This document shows positions 16,548 to 28,295 of a stretch of 64,000 bases of DNA, piece after piece. The stretch spans positions 1,736,001-1,800,000 of the forward strand of contig NZ_CP085135.1 in NCBI RefSeq assembly GCF_020616515.1, written 5' to 3'. Both the position numbers and the translations under genes were made by a program. This DNA is from Mesorhizobium sp. PAMC28654 (GTDB lineage Bacteria; Pseudomonadota; Alphaproteobacteria; Rhizobiales; Rhizobiaceae). The notes beneath the pieces are model-generated. The model made no database searches. It saw nothing but the letters and a program-made list of their open reading frames with translations, and was not told the DNA's origin. Every line of letters starts with the position of its first letter. The stretch's first letter is position 1.

Positions 16548-17323
16548 ATGAGGCTTCGCGGCAAGCGGGCGTTGATCACCGGCGGTTCAGATGGAATCGG
16601 ACTGGCGATCGCCGGGGTTTTTCTGCGCGAGGGCGCCGATATATTGATTGTCGGCCGCGACGCCAAAAAGCTCGGGGGCGCCCGCGAAGGGCTGACAGTA
16701 GCGAACAAAGGCGGCGCCAATATCGAGACGCTATCGGCGGACCTTGCCACATCCGAAGGCATCGACGTCGTGGTCGGGCAAGTGGAAAATCCGGCCAGCC
16801 ACTCGATATCCTCGTCAACAATGCCGGCGTGGCCTTCCTTGTGCCGTTCGACACCGTCACCGAGGCCCAGTTCGCGCAGTCCTTCGCGCTGAACGTCACG
16901 GCGGTGTTCTTCCTCACCCAGCGCCTGTTGCCGCATCTGGCCTCGAACGCTTCCGTCATCAACATCTCGTCCTATTTCGCCAACAAGATGATCCCCAAGC
17001 GACCGTCGAGCCTCTATTCACTATCGAAGGGTGCGCTGAATTCTCTGACCAAGTCGTTGGCTTTCGAACTCGGCCCGCGCGGCATCCGCGTGAATGCCAT
17101 CGCGCCAGGGACGATCGACACCGCGATGCGGCGCAAGACGATCGAAAACCTGCCCGAGACAGCACAGCAAGAGCTGGCTGCGTATGTCGGGCGCAGCTAT
17201 CCGCTGGGCCGGATCGGCCGCACCGACGACCTTGGCGGCATCGCCGTCTATCTGGCGAGTGAGGAAGCCGCATGGACCAGTGGCGGCATTTTTGCTGTGG
17301 ATGGCGGCTACACGGCCGGGTGA
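16548..17323 (+). pseudogene. SDR family oxidoreductase gene with a one-base deletion
   Basis: Two frames together make one complete 258-residue short-chain dehydrogenase. The first part has the cofactor motif TGGSDGIG and runs to about 16789. The second, one frame over, resumes at GQPLDILVNNAG and holds the catalytic Ser (INISSYFANK), the Tyr-Ser-Leu-Ser-Lys pair and the SDR C terminus (GGIFAVDGGYTAG). Adding one A to the four-A run at 16786-16789 joins them exactly. As written the product is a truncated, inactive N-terminal half. The substrate of the intact enzyme is unknown; the sequence is of the 3-oxoacyl-ACP-reductase-like type. Confidence 0.88.
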
Positions 17324-17436
17324 GAAGCAGGGGCCACCCCTTCAACCGATTTGCATCGTTCCCACATGCATTCTCTGCTTGAAGCCATTTGTGCAACGCG
17401 ATACGCCCTTGCCGACTTCGACAAGGAGAGACCCTC

Positions 17437-18834
<1,398 letters not shown>

Positions 18835-19105
18835 CGCAATCCCGAGAAAGCCGGCGACGGTTTTCCGGCTGGATTTGCGTTCGTAGAAATACATGGGGGG
18901 TCGGCGATATTGCATCGAACGCCCCATGTCATTTTTTGGTGGTAGAATTTCCTCGCCTCGCCATGCGAAGCAACAAGAATTTGGCGCTCGTTCGGCGATC
19001 ACGGGAATGGACCGCCTGTGAACAATGTGTCGCCGTATCTGCGGCTTTGGTGAACAGTCGACATCGTTTATCTGATTGGTCATCAAACCCATTCGGAGCA
19101 CCATC

Positions 19106-19528
19106 ATGTCCATCAACACTTCCATCGCCGGCGCCGGCACCGCATCCAACAGCTCTGTCACGATCCTGCTGGGCCGCATCCTGCTTTCCGTGATCTTCCT
19201 GCTTTCCGGCTTCGGCAAGCTCACCGCCATTTCCGGCACCGCGGCCTATTTCGGTGGCCTCGGCCTGCCCATCCCGACCGTAACGGCGGTTGTCGTCGGC
19301 CTGATCGAACTGCTCGGTGGCCTCGCCGTCCTCGCCGGTTTCCAGACCAGGTCCGCCGCATGGGTGCTCGCGGTCTTCACCGTCGCCACAGGGCTGGTCG
19401 CGCACACCGGCTGGGCCGACCAGATGCAGATGATCCAGTTCCTCAAGAACCTCGGCATTGCCGGCGGTTTCCTGCTGCTGGCTTCGTCGGGTGCCGGCGC
19501 CTATTCGATCGACGCCAAGCGCGGCTGA
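19106..19528 (+). CDS. DoxX family membrane protein
   Basis: A 140-residue protein with four predicted membrane helices and the DoxX pattern (LLGRILLSVIFLLSGFGKLT, then the conserved AYFGGLGLP and GLIELLGGLAVLAGF). DoxX proteins are inner-membrane proteins tied to redox or quinone chemistry in some bacteria; the function here is not assigned. GGAG lies seven bases before ATG 19106. It ends at a very strong terminator, and another DoxX gene follows 150 bases later. Confidence 0.9.
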   Translation: MSINTSIAGAGTASNSSVTILLGRILLSVIFLLSGFGKLTAISGTAAYFGGLGLPIPTVTAVVVGLIELLGGLAVLAGFQTRSAAWVLAVFTVATGLVAHTGWADQMQMIQFLKNLGIAGGFLLLASSGAGAYSIDAKRG

Positions 19529-19544
19529 AGCAAATCCTTCATTC

Positions 19545-19577
19545 AAAAGGGGCGCGGAATTTTCCGCGCCCCTTTTT
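19545..19577 (+). terminator. Strong intrinsic terminator between the two DoxX genes
   Basis: AAAAGGGGCGCGGAA and its exact complement form a 15-bp stem around a 2-base loop and end in a T-run. A- and T-runs on opposite sides make it work on either strand. Confidence 0.93.
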
Positions 19578-19678
19578 CGTTGTCCATGCATGTGTCCCGG
19601 CCCACCGTTTCCTGCCAAGATCGCAACATTGGAATGGGCAGCAGGGGCCAGCCGGCCCGCGCGACAATGGAGGTGACC

Positions 19679-20083
19679 ATGCCCCGCAACGTGGTGCTTT
19701 TGCTTTCCCGATTGCTATTCGCCGCCCTGTTCATTCCTTCCGGCTTCCACGCGCTATCCGACATTCCCGGCACGACAAGCTATTTCGCGGGCCTCGGCCT
19801 GCCGCTGCCGATGCTCGCTGCCTGGGGAACGGGGCTGTTCGAGTTGATCGCCGGGCTGCTCATTCTCGTCGGCCTCAAGACGTCGATCGCGGCATTGCTG
19901 CTCGCCGCGTTCTGCATCGTGGCTGGCTTCATCGGCCATTATGGCCAAGGCGGCGACGACCCGATGCTAACTTTCCTGCATTCGCAGATGCTGATGAAAG
20001 ACATCGCCACCGCCGGCGGCTTTCTGGCACTGGCGATGGCAGGGGCTGGAGCCTTTTCGATCGACGGCCGCGGTTCGACCTGA
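19679..20083 (+). CDS. DoxX family membrane protein (second copy)
   Basis: A 134-residue paralogue of the preceding protein: the same four-helix layout, with LLLSRLLFAALFIPSGFHAL, SYFAGLGLPLPMLAAWGTGL and FELIAGLLILVGL aligning to it. GGAGG lies about six bases before ATG 19679, so the longer frame from 19580 is not needed. It is separated from copy one by a terminator, so the two are not simply co-transcribed. It converges on ppx with 23 bases between stops. Confidence 0.9.
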   Translation: MPRNVVLLLSRLLFAALFIPSGFHALSDIPGTTSYFAGLGLPLPMLAAWGTGLFELIAGLLILVGLKTSIAALLLAAFCIVAGFIGHYGQGGDDPMLTFLHSQMLMKDIATAGGFLALAMAGAGAFSIDGRGST

Positions 20084-20106
20084 GCCCGGCACCTCGGCGG
20101 TGGCTG

Positions 20107-21642
20107 TTACTTGACCGAAACGCTCGGGCCGCCCTCAACGGCTAGCACAAGCCGGCGATTGGTGATCCGTGCCAGTTGCGCCAGGCGGCCCGCGGGCCGC
20201 TCGCCGTAGAGATCGGCCAGCGACGCGGGCAATACCAGCGCGAGCACGCCGTTGCCACGGTTTTCCCATTTCAGCCGGGGCATGATGCCCGGCATCGATG
20301 CCGTCAGCAGGTATACGACGCGCATCATCGCCGCCAGGATGCGCGCACGTTCGAGATAGCGCGGTGTCGCCAGCGCCTTGATTTCCGGAGCGATCGCCTC
20401 GTTGAAGATGCCGTCATGGCGATAGGCATTGGTCAGCGCCAGGAAAGCGCGGCCGGGATGGTCGACACCGTAGAAAGACGCGTGGGCGATGATGTTGAGC
20501 GACTGTCTGCCGCGATACTCGGGATGCGCGCGCCAGCCAATGTCGGCGAGCAAAGCTGCCGCCTGACGATAGCGGGCCTCATCCTCGGTCTCGTCGATGC
20601 CAAAGGCGGCAAAAGTCCTGCCCGTCCATTCGACAAGCTCATGCGCATGGGTGACCGAGCGCGAACGCAGTCGTGCGAGTTCTTCCGAGGCCGAGATAAG
20701 CGGATCGGCCTTTTGCTCGGCCTCGTCGAGGAGCGAATAGAGAAAACCCTCACGGACGCCCAGCGCCGAGACAATGATCTTCGACGGCTGCATCGCCGCC
20801 ATGATTTCCTGCAGCACGATGGCGCCGTAGGGCAGCAGCGAGCGGCGGTTCTTGGATACGCCTTCGATGCCCTTGACCTTCTCGATCTCGCCCTTGGCTA
20901 CCTGTCGGAGAAAATTGGCGGCGCTTTCGACGCCGATCTCGTAGTGGTGCATGACGCCGAGCGGATAGTTGGTCATCTCCATGTGCAGCCTGGCAAGATT
21001 TCGCCAGGTGCCGCCGACGGCGTAGAAGGGCCTGCCCTGCCCGCCTTTCAGCAGCTTGGCCTTCGCCAACTCGTCACGCGCGATCTTGGCGGCCTGGGCC
21101 AGCGAGTTCTTCGCCATGTCCTGCAGGCGCAGGCCACCCAGCGGCAGAGTTATGCCGTCACCGATCGCTTCACCATTGACGTCAACCAGTTCGAGGCTGC
21201 CACCACCCAAGTCTCCGGCGATACCATTGGCCGGATGAAAGCCGGAAATGACGCCCAGCGCCGAATAATAGGCCTCCTGACGGCCGCTGATCACACGAAT
21301 CTCGGTCTTGAGCACTTCCTCGGCCCGATGGATGAAATCGGGACCATTGACCGCCTCGCGAGCAGCGGCTGTCGCCAGCACATACATATGCTCGGCGCCG
21401 GCCTGGTCCGAAAGCGCGCGGAAGCGCCGGAACTCCTCCATGGAACGCGTCACCGCTTCCGGGTCGAGCTTTCCTGTCGAAACGATGCCGCGACCGAGGC
21501 CGGCCAGCATCTTTTCGTTGAACAGCATGGTTGGTGAGCGCGCCAGTCCCTCATAGACGACAAGACGGATCGAGTTCGAACCGATGTCGATGATGGATAG
21601 CGGTCGGCGGTCCTGAAGCCGGCCCTGGGATGCTGAGATCAT
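20107..21642 (-). CDS. ppx: Exopolyphosphatase (Ppx/GppA family)
   Basis: A 511-residue ASKHA-fold phosphatase that removes terminal phosphate from polyphosphate (or converts pppGpp to ppGpp in GppA members). It has the N-terminal IIDIGSNSIRLVVYEG phosphate-1 motif and the GDLGGGSLELV phosphate-2 motif; the C-terminal half is an HD-like helical domain (SFYGVDHPGRAFLALTNAYR). Its ATG overlaps the ppk stop by one base (TGATG), so translation is coupled: kinase and phosphatase are made together and set polyphosphate level. The length is normal for rhizobia. Confidence 0.95.
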   Translation of the reverse strand: MISASQGRLQDRRPLSIIDIGSNSIRLVVYEGLARSPTMLFNEKMLAGLGRGIVSTGKLDPEAVTRSMEEFRRFRALSDQAGAEHMYVLATAAAREAVNGPDFIHRAEEVLKTEIRVISGRQEAYYSALGVISGFHPANGIAGDLGGGSLELVDVNGEAIGDGITLPLGGLRLQDMAKNSLAQAAKIARDELAKAKLLKGGQGRPFYAVGGTWRNLARLHMEMTNYPLGVMHHYEIGVESAANFLRQVAKGEIEKVKGIEGVSKNRRSLLPYGAIVLQEIMAAMQPSKIIVSALGVREGFLYSLLDEAEQKADPLISASEELARLRSRSVTHAHELVEWTGRTFAAFGIDETEDEARYRQAAALLADIGWRAHPEYRGRQSLNIIAHASFYGVDHPGRAFLALTNAYRHDGIFNEAIAPEIKALATPRYLERARILAAMMRVVYLLTASMPGIMPRLKWENRGNGVLALVLPASLADLYGERPAGRLAQLARITNRRLVLAVEGGPSVSVK

Positions 21643-23840
21643 CAGGCGGACGCTGCTGTGTTCTTCTTGCGGCGCTTGAACTGCGCGATGCGCTTTGGCG
21701 CATGCGATTTCAGCGCGTCACCCCGTCCCGACAAGCTCGGATTGGTCATGAAATATTCCTGCGCGTTGAACGGTTCCTCGCCTTCCTCCAGCACGACGCG
21801 CCGGGAGGTCCCATCCGCCAGTACGTCGAAACTCTGCTGATTGTCCATGATATTGCCCAGCATGATCTGGCCCAGGATCTGCTCATGCACTGTTGGATTG
21901 GTGATCGGCACCATGGTTTCGACACGGCGGTCGAGATTGCGCGGCATCAAGTCGGCCGAGGAGATGTAGACGATCGCATCGTCGGACGGCAGGCCATGAC
22001 CATTGCCGAAACAATAGATACGGCTGTGTTCGAGGAAACGGCCGACAATCGACTTCACCCTGATGTTCTCGGAGAGGCCCGGAACCTGCGGCCGCAGGCA
22101 GCAGATGCCGCGCACGACGAGGTCGATCTCGACGCCGGCACGGCTGGCGTCGTAGAGCGCGTCGATGATGATCGGGTCGACGAGCGCGTTCATCTTCATC
22201 CAGATGCGCGCCGGCCGGCCCTCTAGCGCGTGCGCCACCTCATCGGAAATGTGCTTGAGGATGCGGCTTCTCAGCGTGAAGGGCGAAATCGCGATCCGCA
22301 TTTCATCGGTCGGCTCGGCATAGCCGGTGATGAAGTTGAAAAGCTGGGCGACATCACGCGCGATCGTCGGATCGGTGGTGAAGAAGGACAGGTCGGTGTA
22401 GATGCGCGCGGTGACCGGATGGTAGTTTCCGGTGCCCAGATGCACATAGTTGCGCAGCCGGCCGTCCTCGCGCCGCACCACCAGCGACATCTTGGCGTGG
22501 GTCTTCAGTTCGAGAAAGCCGAACACGACCTGCACGCCGGCGCGCTCGAGATCGCGCGCCCAGCGGATGTTGGCTTCTTCGTCGAAACGCGCCTTGAGCT
22601 CGACCAATGCCGTCACCGACTTGCCGGCCTCGGCCGCATCGACCAGCGCACGCACGATCGGGCTGTCGTTGGACGTGCGGTAAAGTGTTTGCTTGATCGC
22701 CACCACTTCCGGATCGGCCATGGCCTGGCGCAGGAACTGCACCACCACGTCGAATGATTCATAAGGGTGATGGACGACGATGTCCTTCTCGCGGATGGCG
22801 GCAAAACAGTCGCCGCCATGTTCGCGGATGCGTTCTGGAAAGCGCGGATTGTAGGGCGTGAATTTCAGGTCGTCGCGGGGAACGGACACGATTTCGGAAA
22901 TCTGGCTGAGCGCCAGCGGACCGGTCAAGACACTGATGCGGCTTGACGACACGCCAAGCTCGCCGGCGACGAAGTCGCGCAGTTCCGCCGGCATCAGCTT
23001 GTCGAATTCGATGCGGATGACCGAACCGCGACGGCGGCGCTTCAGCGCCGTTTCGAACAGCCGCACGAGATCCTCGGACTCCTCCTCGACCTCGATATCA
23101 CTGTCGCGGATGATGCGGAACGTGCCTGAGCCCTTGACCTCGTAGCCGGGAAATAGCTTGTCGATATAGAGACCCACCGCCTCTTCCAGCGGAATGAAGC
23201 GGACATGGTGCTTGCGGTCGGGCAAGCGGATGAAGCGCTTCAATGCCACCGGCAGGCGCAAGAGCGCGCTCATCTCCTCGCCATTCTTGCGGTGGCGCAA
23301 TTGCAGCGCCATCGAGAAACCGAGATTCGGGATGAACGGGAACGGATGCGCCGGGTCGATCGACAGCGGGGTCAGCACCGGAAACACCTGGTTCTGGAAG
23401 TGGTCCTCCAGCCAGACCTTCTCGTCCTTGGTCAGCGCATCTCGGGTGATGCTTTCTATGCCTTCCTTGTTGAGCAGCACCGTAAGCGCTGAAAGGCTCT
23501 TTTGCTGGTCTTCCTGCAGGCGCTCAACCTCGCGCAGCAGCTGTTCGAGCTGTTGTTCGGGCGTGCGGCCGTCCGGGCTCTTCAGCGCGATGCCCTCGCG
23601 CACCTGGCCAGCGAGGCCCGCGACACGCACCATGAAGAACTCGTCGAGATTGGCGGCGGAGATCGACAGGAAGCGGACACGCTCCAGCAGCGGGTGATTC
23701 AGGTTCAGCGATTCCTCGAGAACGCGCCGGTTGAACTGAAGCCAGGAAAACTCGCGGTTGACGAAACGGTCCGGATTGCCCTCGGGGCTCGCCACCTCCG
23801 CATTGATGAATTCGCTCTGCACCGGCTTCAGTTCGTTCAT
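21642..23840 (-). CDS. ppk: Polyphosphate kinase 1
   Basis: A 732-residue enzyme that builds polyphosphate from ATP through a phosphohistidine. Domains run as in PPK1: an N-terminal helical part ([20 protein letters not shown]), a head domain, and two phospholipase-D-like domains with the catalytic region [20 protein letters not shown] and the later [20 protein letters not shown] start at ATG 23840 with AGGAAC upstream rather than GTG 23858. It is the first gene of ppk-ppx. In many alphaproteobacteria hda and an AI-2E permease sit beside ppk; here they are about 27 kb away (50.7-52.6 kb). Confidence 0.96.
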   Translation of the reverse strand: MNELKPVQSEFINAEVASPEGNPDRFVNREFSWLQFNRRVLEESLNLNHPLLERVRFLSISAANLDEFFMVRVAGLAGQVREGIALKSPDGRTPEQQLEQLLREVERLQEDQQKSLSALTVLLNKEGIESITRDALTKDEKVWLEDHFQNQVFPVLTPLSIDPAHPFPFIPNLGFSMALQLRHRKNGEEMSALLRLPVALKRFIRLPDRKHHVRFIPLEEAVGLYIDKLFPGYEVKGSGTFRIIRDSDIEVEEESEDLVRLFETALKRRRRGSVIRIEFDKLMPAELRDFVAGELGVSSSRISVLTGPLALSQISEIVSVPRDDLKFTPYNPRFPERIREHGGDCFAAIREKDIVVHHPYESFDVVVQFLRQAMADPEVVAIKQTLYRTSNDSPIVRALVDAAEAGKSVTALVELKARFDEEANIRWARDLERAGVQVVFGFLELKTHAKMSLVVRREDGRLRNYVHLGTGNYHPVTARIYTDLSFFTTDPTIARDVAQLFNFITGYAEPTDEMRIAISPFTLRSRILKHISDEVAHALEGRPARIWMKMNALVDPIIIDALYDASRAGVEIDLVVRGICCLRPQVPGLSENIRVKSIVGRFLEHSRIYCFGNGHGLPSDDAIVYISSADLMPRNLDRRVETMVPITNPTVHEQILGQIMLGNIMDNQQSFDVLADGTSRRVVLEEGEEPFNAQEYFMTNPSLSGRGDALKSHAPKRIAQFKRRKKNTAASA

Positions 23841-23981
23841 GGTTCCTGCTCTTCCCACCAGCTCAGCCGGTTAACCGGCTTAACTTATCCTCTGACAGGG
23901 TTTTGCGACAGTTTCATTTCATCGATCTTGCAAAGAGATGGGTTATGATCCAGATGCAGACGATCGAAGGCCAAGGAGACG

Positions 23982-24230
23982 ATGATGGCAGGCGGTTCCA
24001 TTCCCCATTTCCAGAACGATGCGGGCCATCCGGCGATCGACATCGGCGTCAAGGAATTCATGTGCACCGGCGCCAATCCGCCTTTCGACCATCCGCATGT
24101 GTTTCTCGACATGGGCGAAGACAACGAAAAAGTCTGCCCCTATTGCTCGACGCTCTATCGCTATTCGCCAAGGCTGAAGGCGACGGAAACATCGCCCGCG
24201 GGTTGCCTGTACATCGACCAGGCAGCCTGA
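23982..24230 (+). CDS. Zinc-finger domain protein (NDUFS6-like CHCC type)
   Basis: An 82-residue protein with a CHCC zinc site: Cys in EFMCTGANPP, His in FDHPHVFLDMG, then CPYC in KVCPYCSTLYRYSP. This is the bacterial family related to the complex I subunit NDUFS6/NUMM that is common in alphaproteobacteria, where it probably helps complex I assembly. AGGAGA precedes tandem ATGs at 23982 and 23985. A monooxygenase gene follows 18 bases later on the same strand. Confidence 0.9.
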   Translation: MMAGGSIPHFQNDAGHPAIDIGVKEFMCTGANPPFDHPHVFLDMGEDNEKVCPYCSTLYRYSPRLKATETSPAGCLYIDQAA

Positions 24231-24248
24231 TTCGGCACGGCTGATCCT

Positions 24249-25481
24249 GTGTCCGACACGCAGTCCCGGCAGATCGTCATCGCCGGGGCAGGCATAGCCG
24301 GGCTGACCGCAGCTATTGCTTTCGCCCAGCGCGGCTATCCGGTTAAACTGATCGAGCAGGCACAACGCCTCGAAGCCGTCGGCGCGGGCATCCAGCTTTC
24401 GCCCAACGCAACGCGGATCCTTCGCCAGTTCGGTGTGCTCGACAGGTTAATGCAGGCTGCCGTGCGGCCGGAAGCGGTCGTGCTCAAGGATGCCGCAACG
24501 CTGCGCGAACTGGCGCGCGTACCGCTTGGGCAGGCCGCCGAAGCGCGCTGGCAGGCGCCCTATCTCGTTGCCCACCGGGCCGATCTGCAGGATGCCCTGA
24601 TGGCATCCGCTGTCGAGACCGCTGGCATCGAAATCATCACTGGCGCGCGCGTCACCCAGGCTGCCAAAACCGGCGACGGCGTTGCAGCGGCGGTTGAGAC
24701 CGGATCCAGGGCATTCAGCACAGAGGGCTTCCTGTTGGTCGGCGCCGACGGTGTCTGGTCATCGATCCGGGAACAGGTTTCGAACAGGGCTTCCAGCACA
24801 AGCCGGTTCTCGGGCGAGCTGGCGTGGCGTGCCACAATTGGCGCCGACAATGCCGCAGGCAGGGCGTTCGCGGCCGTCGGCGCTGTCAGTTCCGTGACCA
24901 CCTTCCTGCATCGCGGCTTCCACATGGTCGCCTACCCCGTCAGCAAGGGCGCTGCGTTCAATCTGGTGGCGTTCACCAAGGGCGAGCGCATCGCTGAAGG
25001 CTGGTCTGGTGCCGCCGATCCAATGATCCTAGCCAAAGCCATGCACGGCACGGCGCCGGAGTTGATCCGGCTGGTCGAGGATGCTGGCGCGTGGATGGCC
25101 TGGCCGATCCACACTGTCGACCAGCAACAGCCCTGGACGACGCCGGAGGGGATTGCTCTGATTGGTGATGCCGCGCATGCGATGACGCCCTTCGCGGCGC
25201 AGGGCGCGGCCATGGCGATCGAGGATGCCGCGGTGCTCGCCGAGTGCGTTGCCACCTTCCCCGCTGATCAAGCAACAGGCCTTCGCGTTTGGGAAAACTT
25301 GCGGCGCCCGCGTGTCGCCAAGGTCGCGCGGCGTGGCGCCGTCAATCACCTCGCCTGGCACGCCACAGGTCCCGTGGCGATCGCCCGTAATCTGTTCCTG
25401 AAGACGCGCTCGCCGGAGAAACTGGCGGCGGATCTGGATTGGCTTTACGGCTGGCAACAGCAGAAAGTCATCCGGCGTTGA
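24249..25481 (+). CDS. FAD-dependent aromatic-ring monooxygenase-like protein
   Basis: A 410-residue flavoprotein of the salicylate-hydroxylase group: the N-terminal Rossmann motif (IVIAGAGIAGLTAAIAFAQR), the Asp-Gly motif (LLVGADGVWSSIREQV), and the C-terminal Gly-Asp motif GDAAHAMTPFAAQGAAMAIE that binds FAD ribityl. These enzymes use NAD(P)H and O2 to hydroxylate aromatic acids; the substrate is not predictable. The start is GTG 24249. It is 18 bases downstream of the zinc-finger gene and likely co-transcribed. Confidence 0.92.
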   Translation: MSDTQSRQIVIAGAGIAGLTAAIAFAQRGYPVKLIEQAQRLEAVGAGIQLSPNATRILRQFGVLDRLMQAAVRPEAVVLKDAATLRELARVPLGQAAEARWQAPYLVAHRADLQDALMASAVETAGIEIITGARVTQAAKTGDGVAAAVETGSRAFSTEGFLLVGADGVWSSIREQVSNRASSTSRFSGELAWRATIGADNAAGRAFAAVGAVSSVTTFLHRGFHMVAYPVSKGAAFNLVAFTKGERIAEGWSGAADPMILAKAMHGTAPELIRLVEDAGAWMAWPIHTVDQQQPWTTPEGIALIGDAAHAMTPFAAQGAAMAIEDAAVLAECVATFPADQATGLRVWENLRRPRVAKVARRGAVNHLAWHATGPVAIARNLFLKTRSPEKLAADLDWLYGWQQQKVIRR

Positions 25482-25510
25482 GTGTCGTATGCTGACCTGC
25501 TGGTGCAGCG

Positions 25511-26179
25511 TTAATTGTAAAGCCGCATCGATAGGCCGAGGGAAACCGGCAGCGGATTCCACCAGCCGGTGCGCAGACCGGCGGCTCGCAGTGCCGCCGC
25601 GGTCCAGGTGTTGCAGCCGACCAGCGCCGTGAATTTTCCGTTGGCTTCGTAGAAGCCGTCATAGTTGTTGTAAGCGACGCCCGGTACCTGGATTGGTCCA
25701 CCAGAATTCTTCTGGAAGCTCGCCTCGATGAAATCGAGCAGCGCAGAGAACTGCCCTTCGCCGATGTCGAACCCCGCTACGCTCGGATCGGGTTCAGCAA
25801 TATTGCCCGCGACATCGACATGCATGACTGACGCGTCGAGCGTCAGGCCCTTCAACAGCGGCATCGGCTTCAAATCCGACCAGGTCGGGGTGGCAATGTA
25901 GAATGCGCGGCCGCCCCAGCCAAAGACGATGTAGCGGACTTCCGGGATATCGGTGGGAATGCCTCCGTCGACCAGGAAATGGAACCGCTGGCGAACGGCG
26001 TCGTCGACAGGAATGGCGATGTCGGTGTGGATCGGGTTCCTCAGAACCAGGATATGACGCGGCGCGGCGGGTTTGTCGCCGGCTGCTTGCCAGAGCGGGC
26101 GCGGCACCAGAGTTCCCAGCGTCACGGCAAGCGCCACAACGATCACCAGAAGGCCTAGAAAACGTCCCAGCTTTTTCAT
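25511..26179 (-). CDS. DUF2459 / TIGR02117-type protein
   Basis: A 222-residue protein with an N-terminal hydrophobic anchor or signal (RFLGLLVIVVALAVTLGTLV). The rest has the pattern of the DUF2459 family (VLRNPIHTDIAIPVD; RYIVFGWGGRAFYIATPTW; LVGCNTWTAAALRAAGL), which includes a Cys-Asn-Thr near the C terminus that could be a catalytic Cys; the biochemical function is not established. It lies downstream of the aapP gene but beyond a strong terminator, so it has a separate promoter. It converges with the monooxygenase. Confidence 0.8.
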   Translation of the reverse strand: MKKLGRFLGLLVIVVALAVTLGTLVPRPLWQAAGDKPAAPRHILVLRNPIHTDIAIPVDDAVRQRFHFLVDGGIPTDIPEVRYIVFGWGGRAFYIATPTWSDLKPMPLLKGLTLDASVMHVDVAGNIAEPDPSVAGFDIGEGQFSALLDFIEASFQKNSGGPIQVPGVAYNNYDGFYEANGKFTALVGCNTWTAAALRAAGLRTGWWNPLPVSLGLSMRLYN

Positions 26180-26242
26180 GAATGGCGCCCTGCGAACGCA
26201 TCCCGGCGCGACATCACCGCCCGCCCCTGCTCATCCATACGC

Positions 26243-26280
26243 AAAAGAGCCCGGCACTGTTTCAGCCAGGCTCTTTTTAA
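26243..26280 (-). terminator. Intrinsic terminator of the aap operon
   Basis: On the reverse strand AAAAGAGCC-T-GGC pairs with GCC-G-GGCTCTTTT to form a long stem (one mismatch) with an A-run before and T-run after, starting about 13 bases past the aapP stop. Confidence 0.85.
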
Positions 26281-26292
26281 TCATCGACAGAT

Positions 26293-27096
26293 CTAGTGCA
26301 GGATCTGCGACAGGAACAGCTTCGTGCGCTCATGGCGCGGATGGTCGAAGAACTCGGCCGGCGTGTTCTGCTCGACGATCTGGCCCTGATCCATGAAGAT
26401 CACCCGGTTGGCGACCTTGCGGGCAAAACCCATTTCGTGGGTCACGCACAGCATGGTCATGCCTTCCTCGGCCAGACCCACCATCGTCTCCAGCACTTCC
26501 TTGATCATTTCCGGGTCGAGCGCCGAGGTCGGTTCATCGAACAGCATGATGCGCGGGTTCATGCACAGCGAGCGGGCAATCGCCACGCGCTGTTGCTGGC
26601 CGCCGGAAAGCTGGCCCGGATATTTGTTGGCCTGTTCGGGAATCTTGACGCGCTTGAGGAAGTGCATGGCGATTTCCTCGGCCTGCTTCTTCGGCGTCTT
26701 GCGCACCCAGATCGGCGCCAGCGTGCAGTTTTCCAGGATCGTCAGGTGCGGGAACAGGTTGAAGTGCTGGAACACCATGCCGACCTCGCGGCGCACTTCA
26801 TCGATCTTCTTGAGATCGTTGGTCAGTTCCTTGCCATCGACGATGATCTTGCCCTTCTGGTGCTCTTCCAGCCGGTTGATGCAGCGGATCATCGTCGACT
26901 TGCCCGACCCCGACGGGCCGCAGATAACGATGCGCTCGCCGCGCATGACCTTCAGGTTGATGTCCTTGAGCACATGGAATTCGCCATACCATTTGTGCAT
27001 GGCGATGATGTCGATGGCGACATCGGTGGTTGAGATCTGCATCTTGGCGGCGTTGACCTTGATCTCTTCCGCGCTGACTGCATTTTCTATGGCCAT
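26293..27096 (-). CDS. aapP: General L-amino-acid ABC transporter, ATP-binding protein
   Basis: A 267-residue ABC ATPase: Walker A (GPSGSGKST), Q-loop ([12 protein letters not shown]), signature [15 protein letters not shown], Walker B ([14 protein letters not shown]) and the switch His (VTHEMGF). It matches the AapP/BztD type that powers uptake of many L-amino acids in Rhizobium. It is the last gene of aapJ-aapQ-aapM-aapP, 42 bases after aapM, with a terminator following. The system also influences amino-acid cycling in nodules in rhizobia (known of the family). Confidence 0.96.
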   Translation of the reverse strand: MAIENAVSAEEIKVNAAKMQISTTDVAIDIIAMHKWYGEFHVLKDINLKVMRGERIVICGPSGSGKSTMIRCINRLEEHQKGKIIVDGKELTNDLKKIDEVRREVGMVFQHFNLFPHLTILENCTLAPIWVRKTPKKQAEEIAMHFLKRVKIPEQANKYPGQLSGGQQQRVAIARSLCMNPRIMLFDEPTSALDPEMIKEVLETMVGLAEEGMTMLCVTHEMGFARKVANRVIFMDQGQIVEQNTPAEFFDHPRHERTKLFLSQILH

Positions 27097-27138
27097 CGGT
27101 GGTTCCCTTTTTTGTCGTGGCTCTTGATTTTTTGACTG

Positions 27139-28291
27139 TTAGCGGTGGCCAGTGTCCAGCCGGCGTTCCATGAACATCGAATAGCGCGACATGCCGAAGC
27201 AGAACATCCAGAACACGAAGGCGGCAAAAACCAGACCCGAAATCGGTGTCTGCGGCGAGGCCCACGCGGGATCCGAAAAATTCTGGCGGACAACGCCAAG
27301 CAGATCGAACATGCCGATGATATAGACCAGACTGGTGTCCTTGAACATGCCGATGAAGGTGTTGACGATACCGGGAATGACCAGTTTCAGCGCCTGCGGC
27401 AGCACGATAAGGCCCATCTTCTGCCAATAACCGAAGCCGAGCGAATCTGCCCCCTCATACTGGCCCTTGGGGATAGCTTGCAATCCGCCGCGTACCACCT
27501 CGGCCATGTAGGCTGAGGAGAACAAGGCGACGCCAACCAGAGCGCGAAGGAATTTGTCGAAGGTCACGCCCGGCGGCAAGAACAATGGCAGCATGATCGT
27601 CGCCATGAACAAGACCGTGAAGCGGCACGCCGCGCAACGTCTCGATAAAGATCACGCACAGCGTTTTCACCACCGGCATCTTCGAGCGACGCCCCAGCGC
27701 CAGCACGATGCCGAAGGGCAAGGAGACGGCGATGCCGACAAACGAGATCGACAACGTCACCAAGAGCCCGCCCCACAACGACGTTTCGACATGCGGCAGG
27801 CCGAATATGCCGCCAATGAGCAGGATGAAGGCGACAATCGGGAAGACGAAAAACAGCACGACCGCGTTGAGCCCCTTGCGCGGGACTTTCGGCATCAGCA
27901 TCGGCACAAGGAGGGCGACGAACAGGATCGCGACCAGTATCGGCCGCCAGCGCTCCTCGATCGTATAGCGCCCGAACAGGAATTGCGGGAGCTTGGAATT
28001 GACGAAGGCCCAGCAAGCACCGGACCAGTCGTCAGGTTGAATACCGCCCTGGGCCGAGGTGGCGCAGAAGGTGCGATCCGTACCCGTCCACTGCGCATGG
28101 ATGAATGCCCAATTCAGAAGCGGCGGGAGGACAAAAGCGACCAGCAAAAGGCCAACTATGGTCAGCACCGTGTCGTTGACCGAGGCAAAGAGATTTTTGC
28201 GCGCCCAGGCGCCAAGCCCGTGTTCGCTAGGAGGGGCTGATTGCGCCAGCGTCATCTCCGTACGCACCCAGGACACATCATGTTCCTGCAT
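27139..28291 (-). pseudogene. aapM: General L-amino-acid ABC transporter permease AapM gene with a two-base deletion
   Basis: Two reverse-strand frames make one 384-residue permease. The first (from ATG 28291; AGAGGTAAG upstream) has several helices and runs to ETLRGVPL; the second picks up at [17 protein letters not shown] and holds the ABC-permease EAA loop ([20 protein letters not shown]). Where family sequence reads PLITVLF, the DNA is two bases short (about 27620-27626, net -2). All four aap genes are otherwise intact, and loss of AapM would disable the transporter, so a sequencing error is as likely as true decay. A short downstream start (TTG 27612) is probably not real. Confidence 0.9.
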
Positions 28292-28295
28292 GGTC

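Noticed and set aside
18849..18870. Terminator after fumC
   Set aside because: Only a 6-bp stem with no T-tract; too weak to list.
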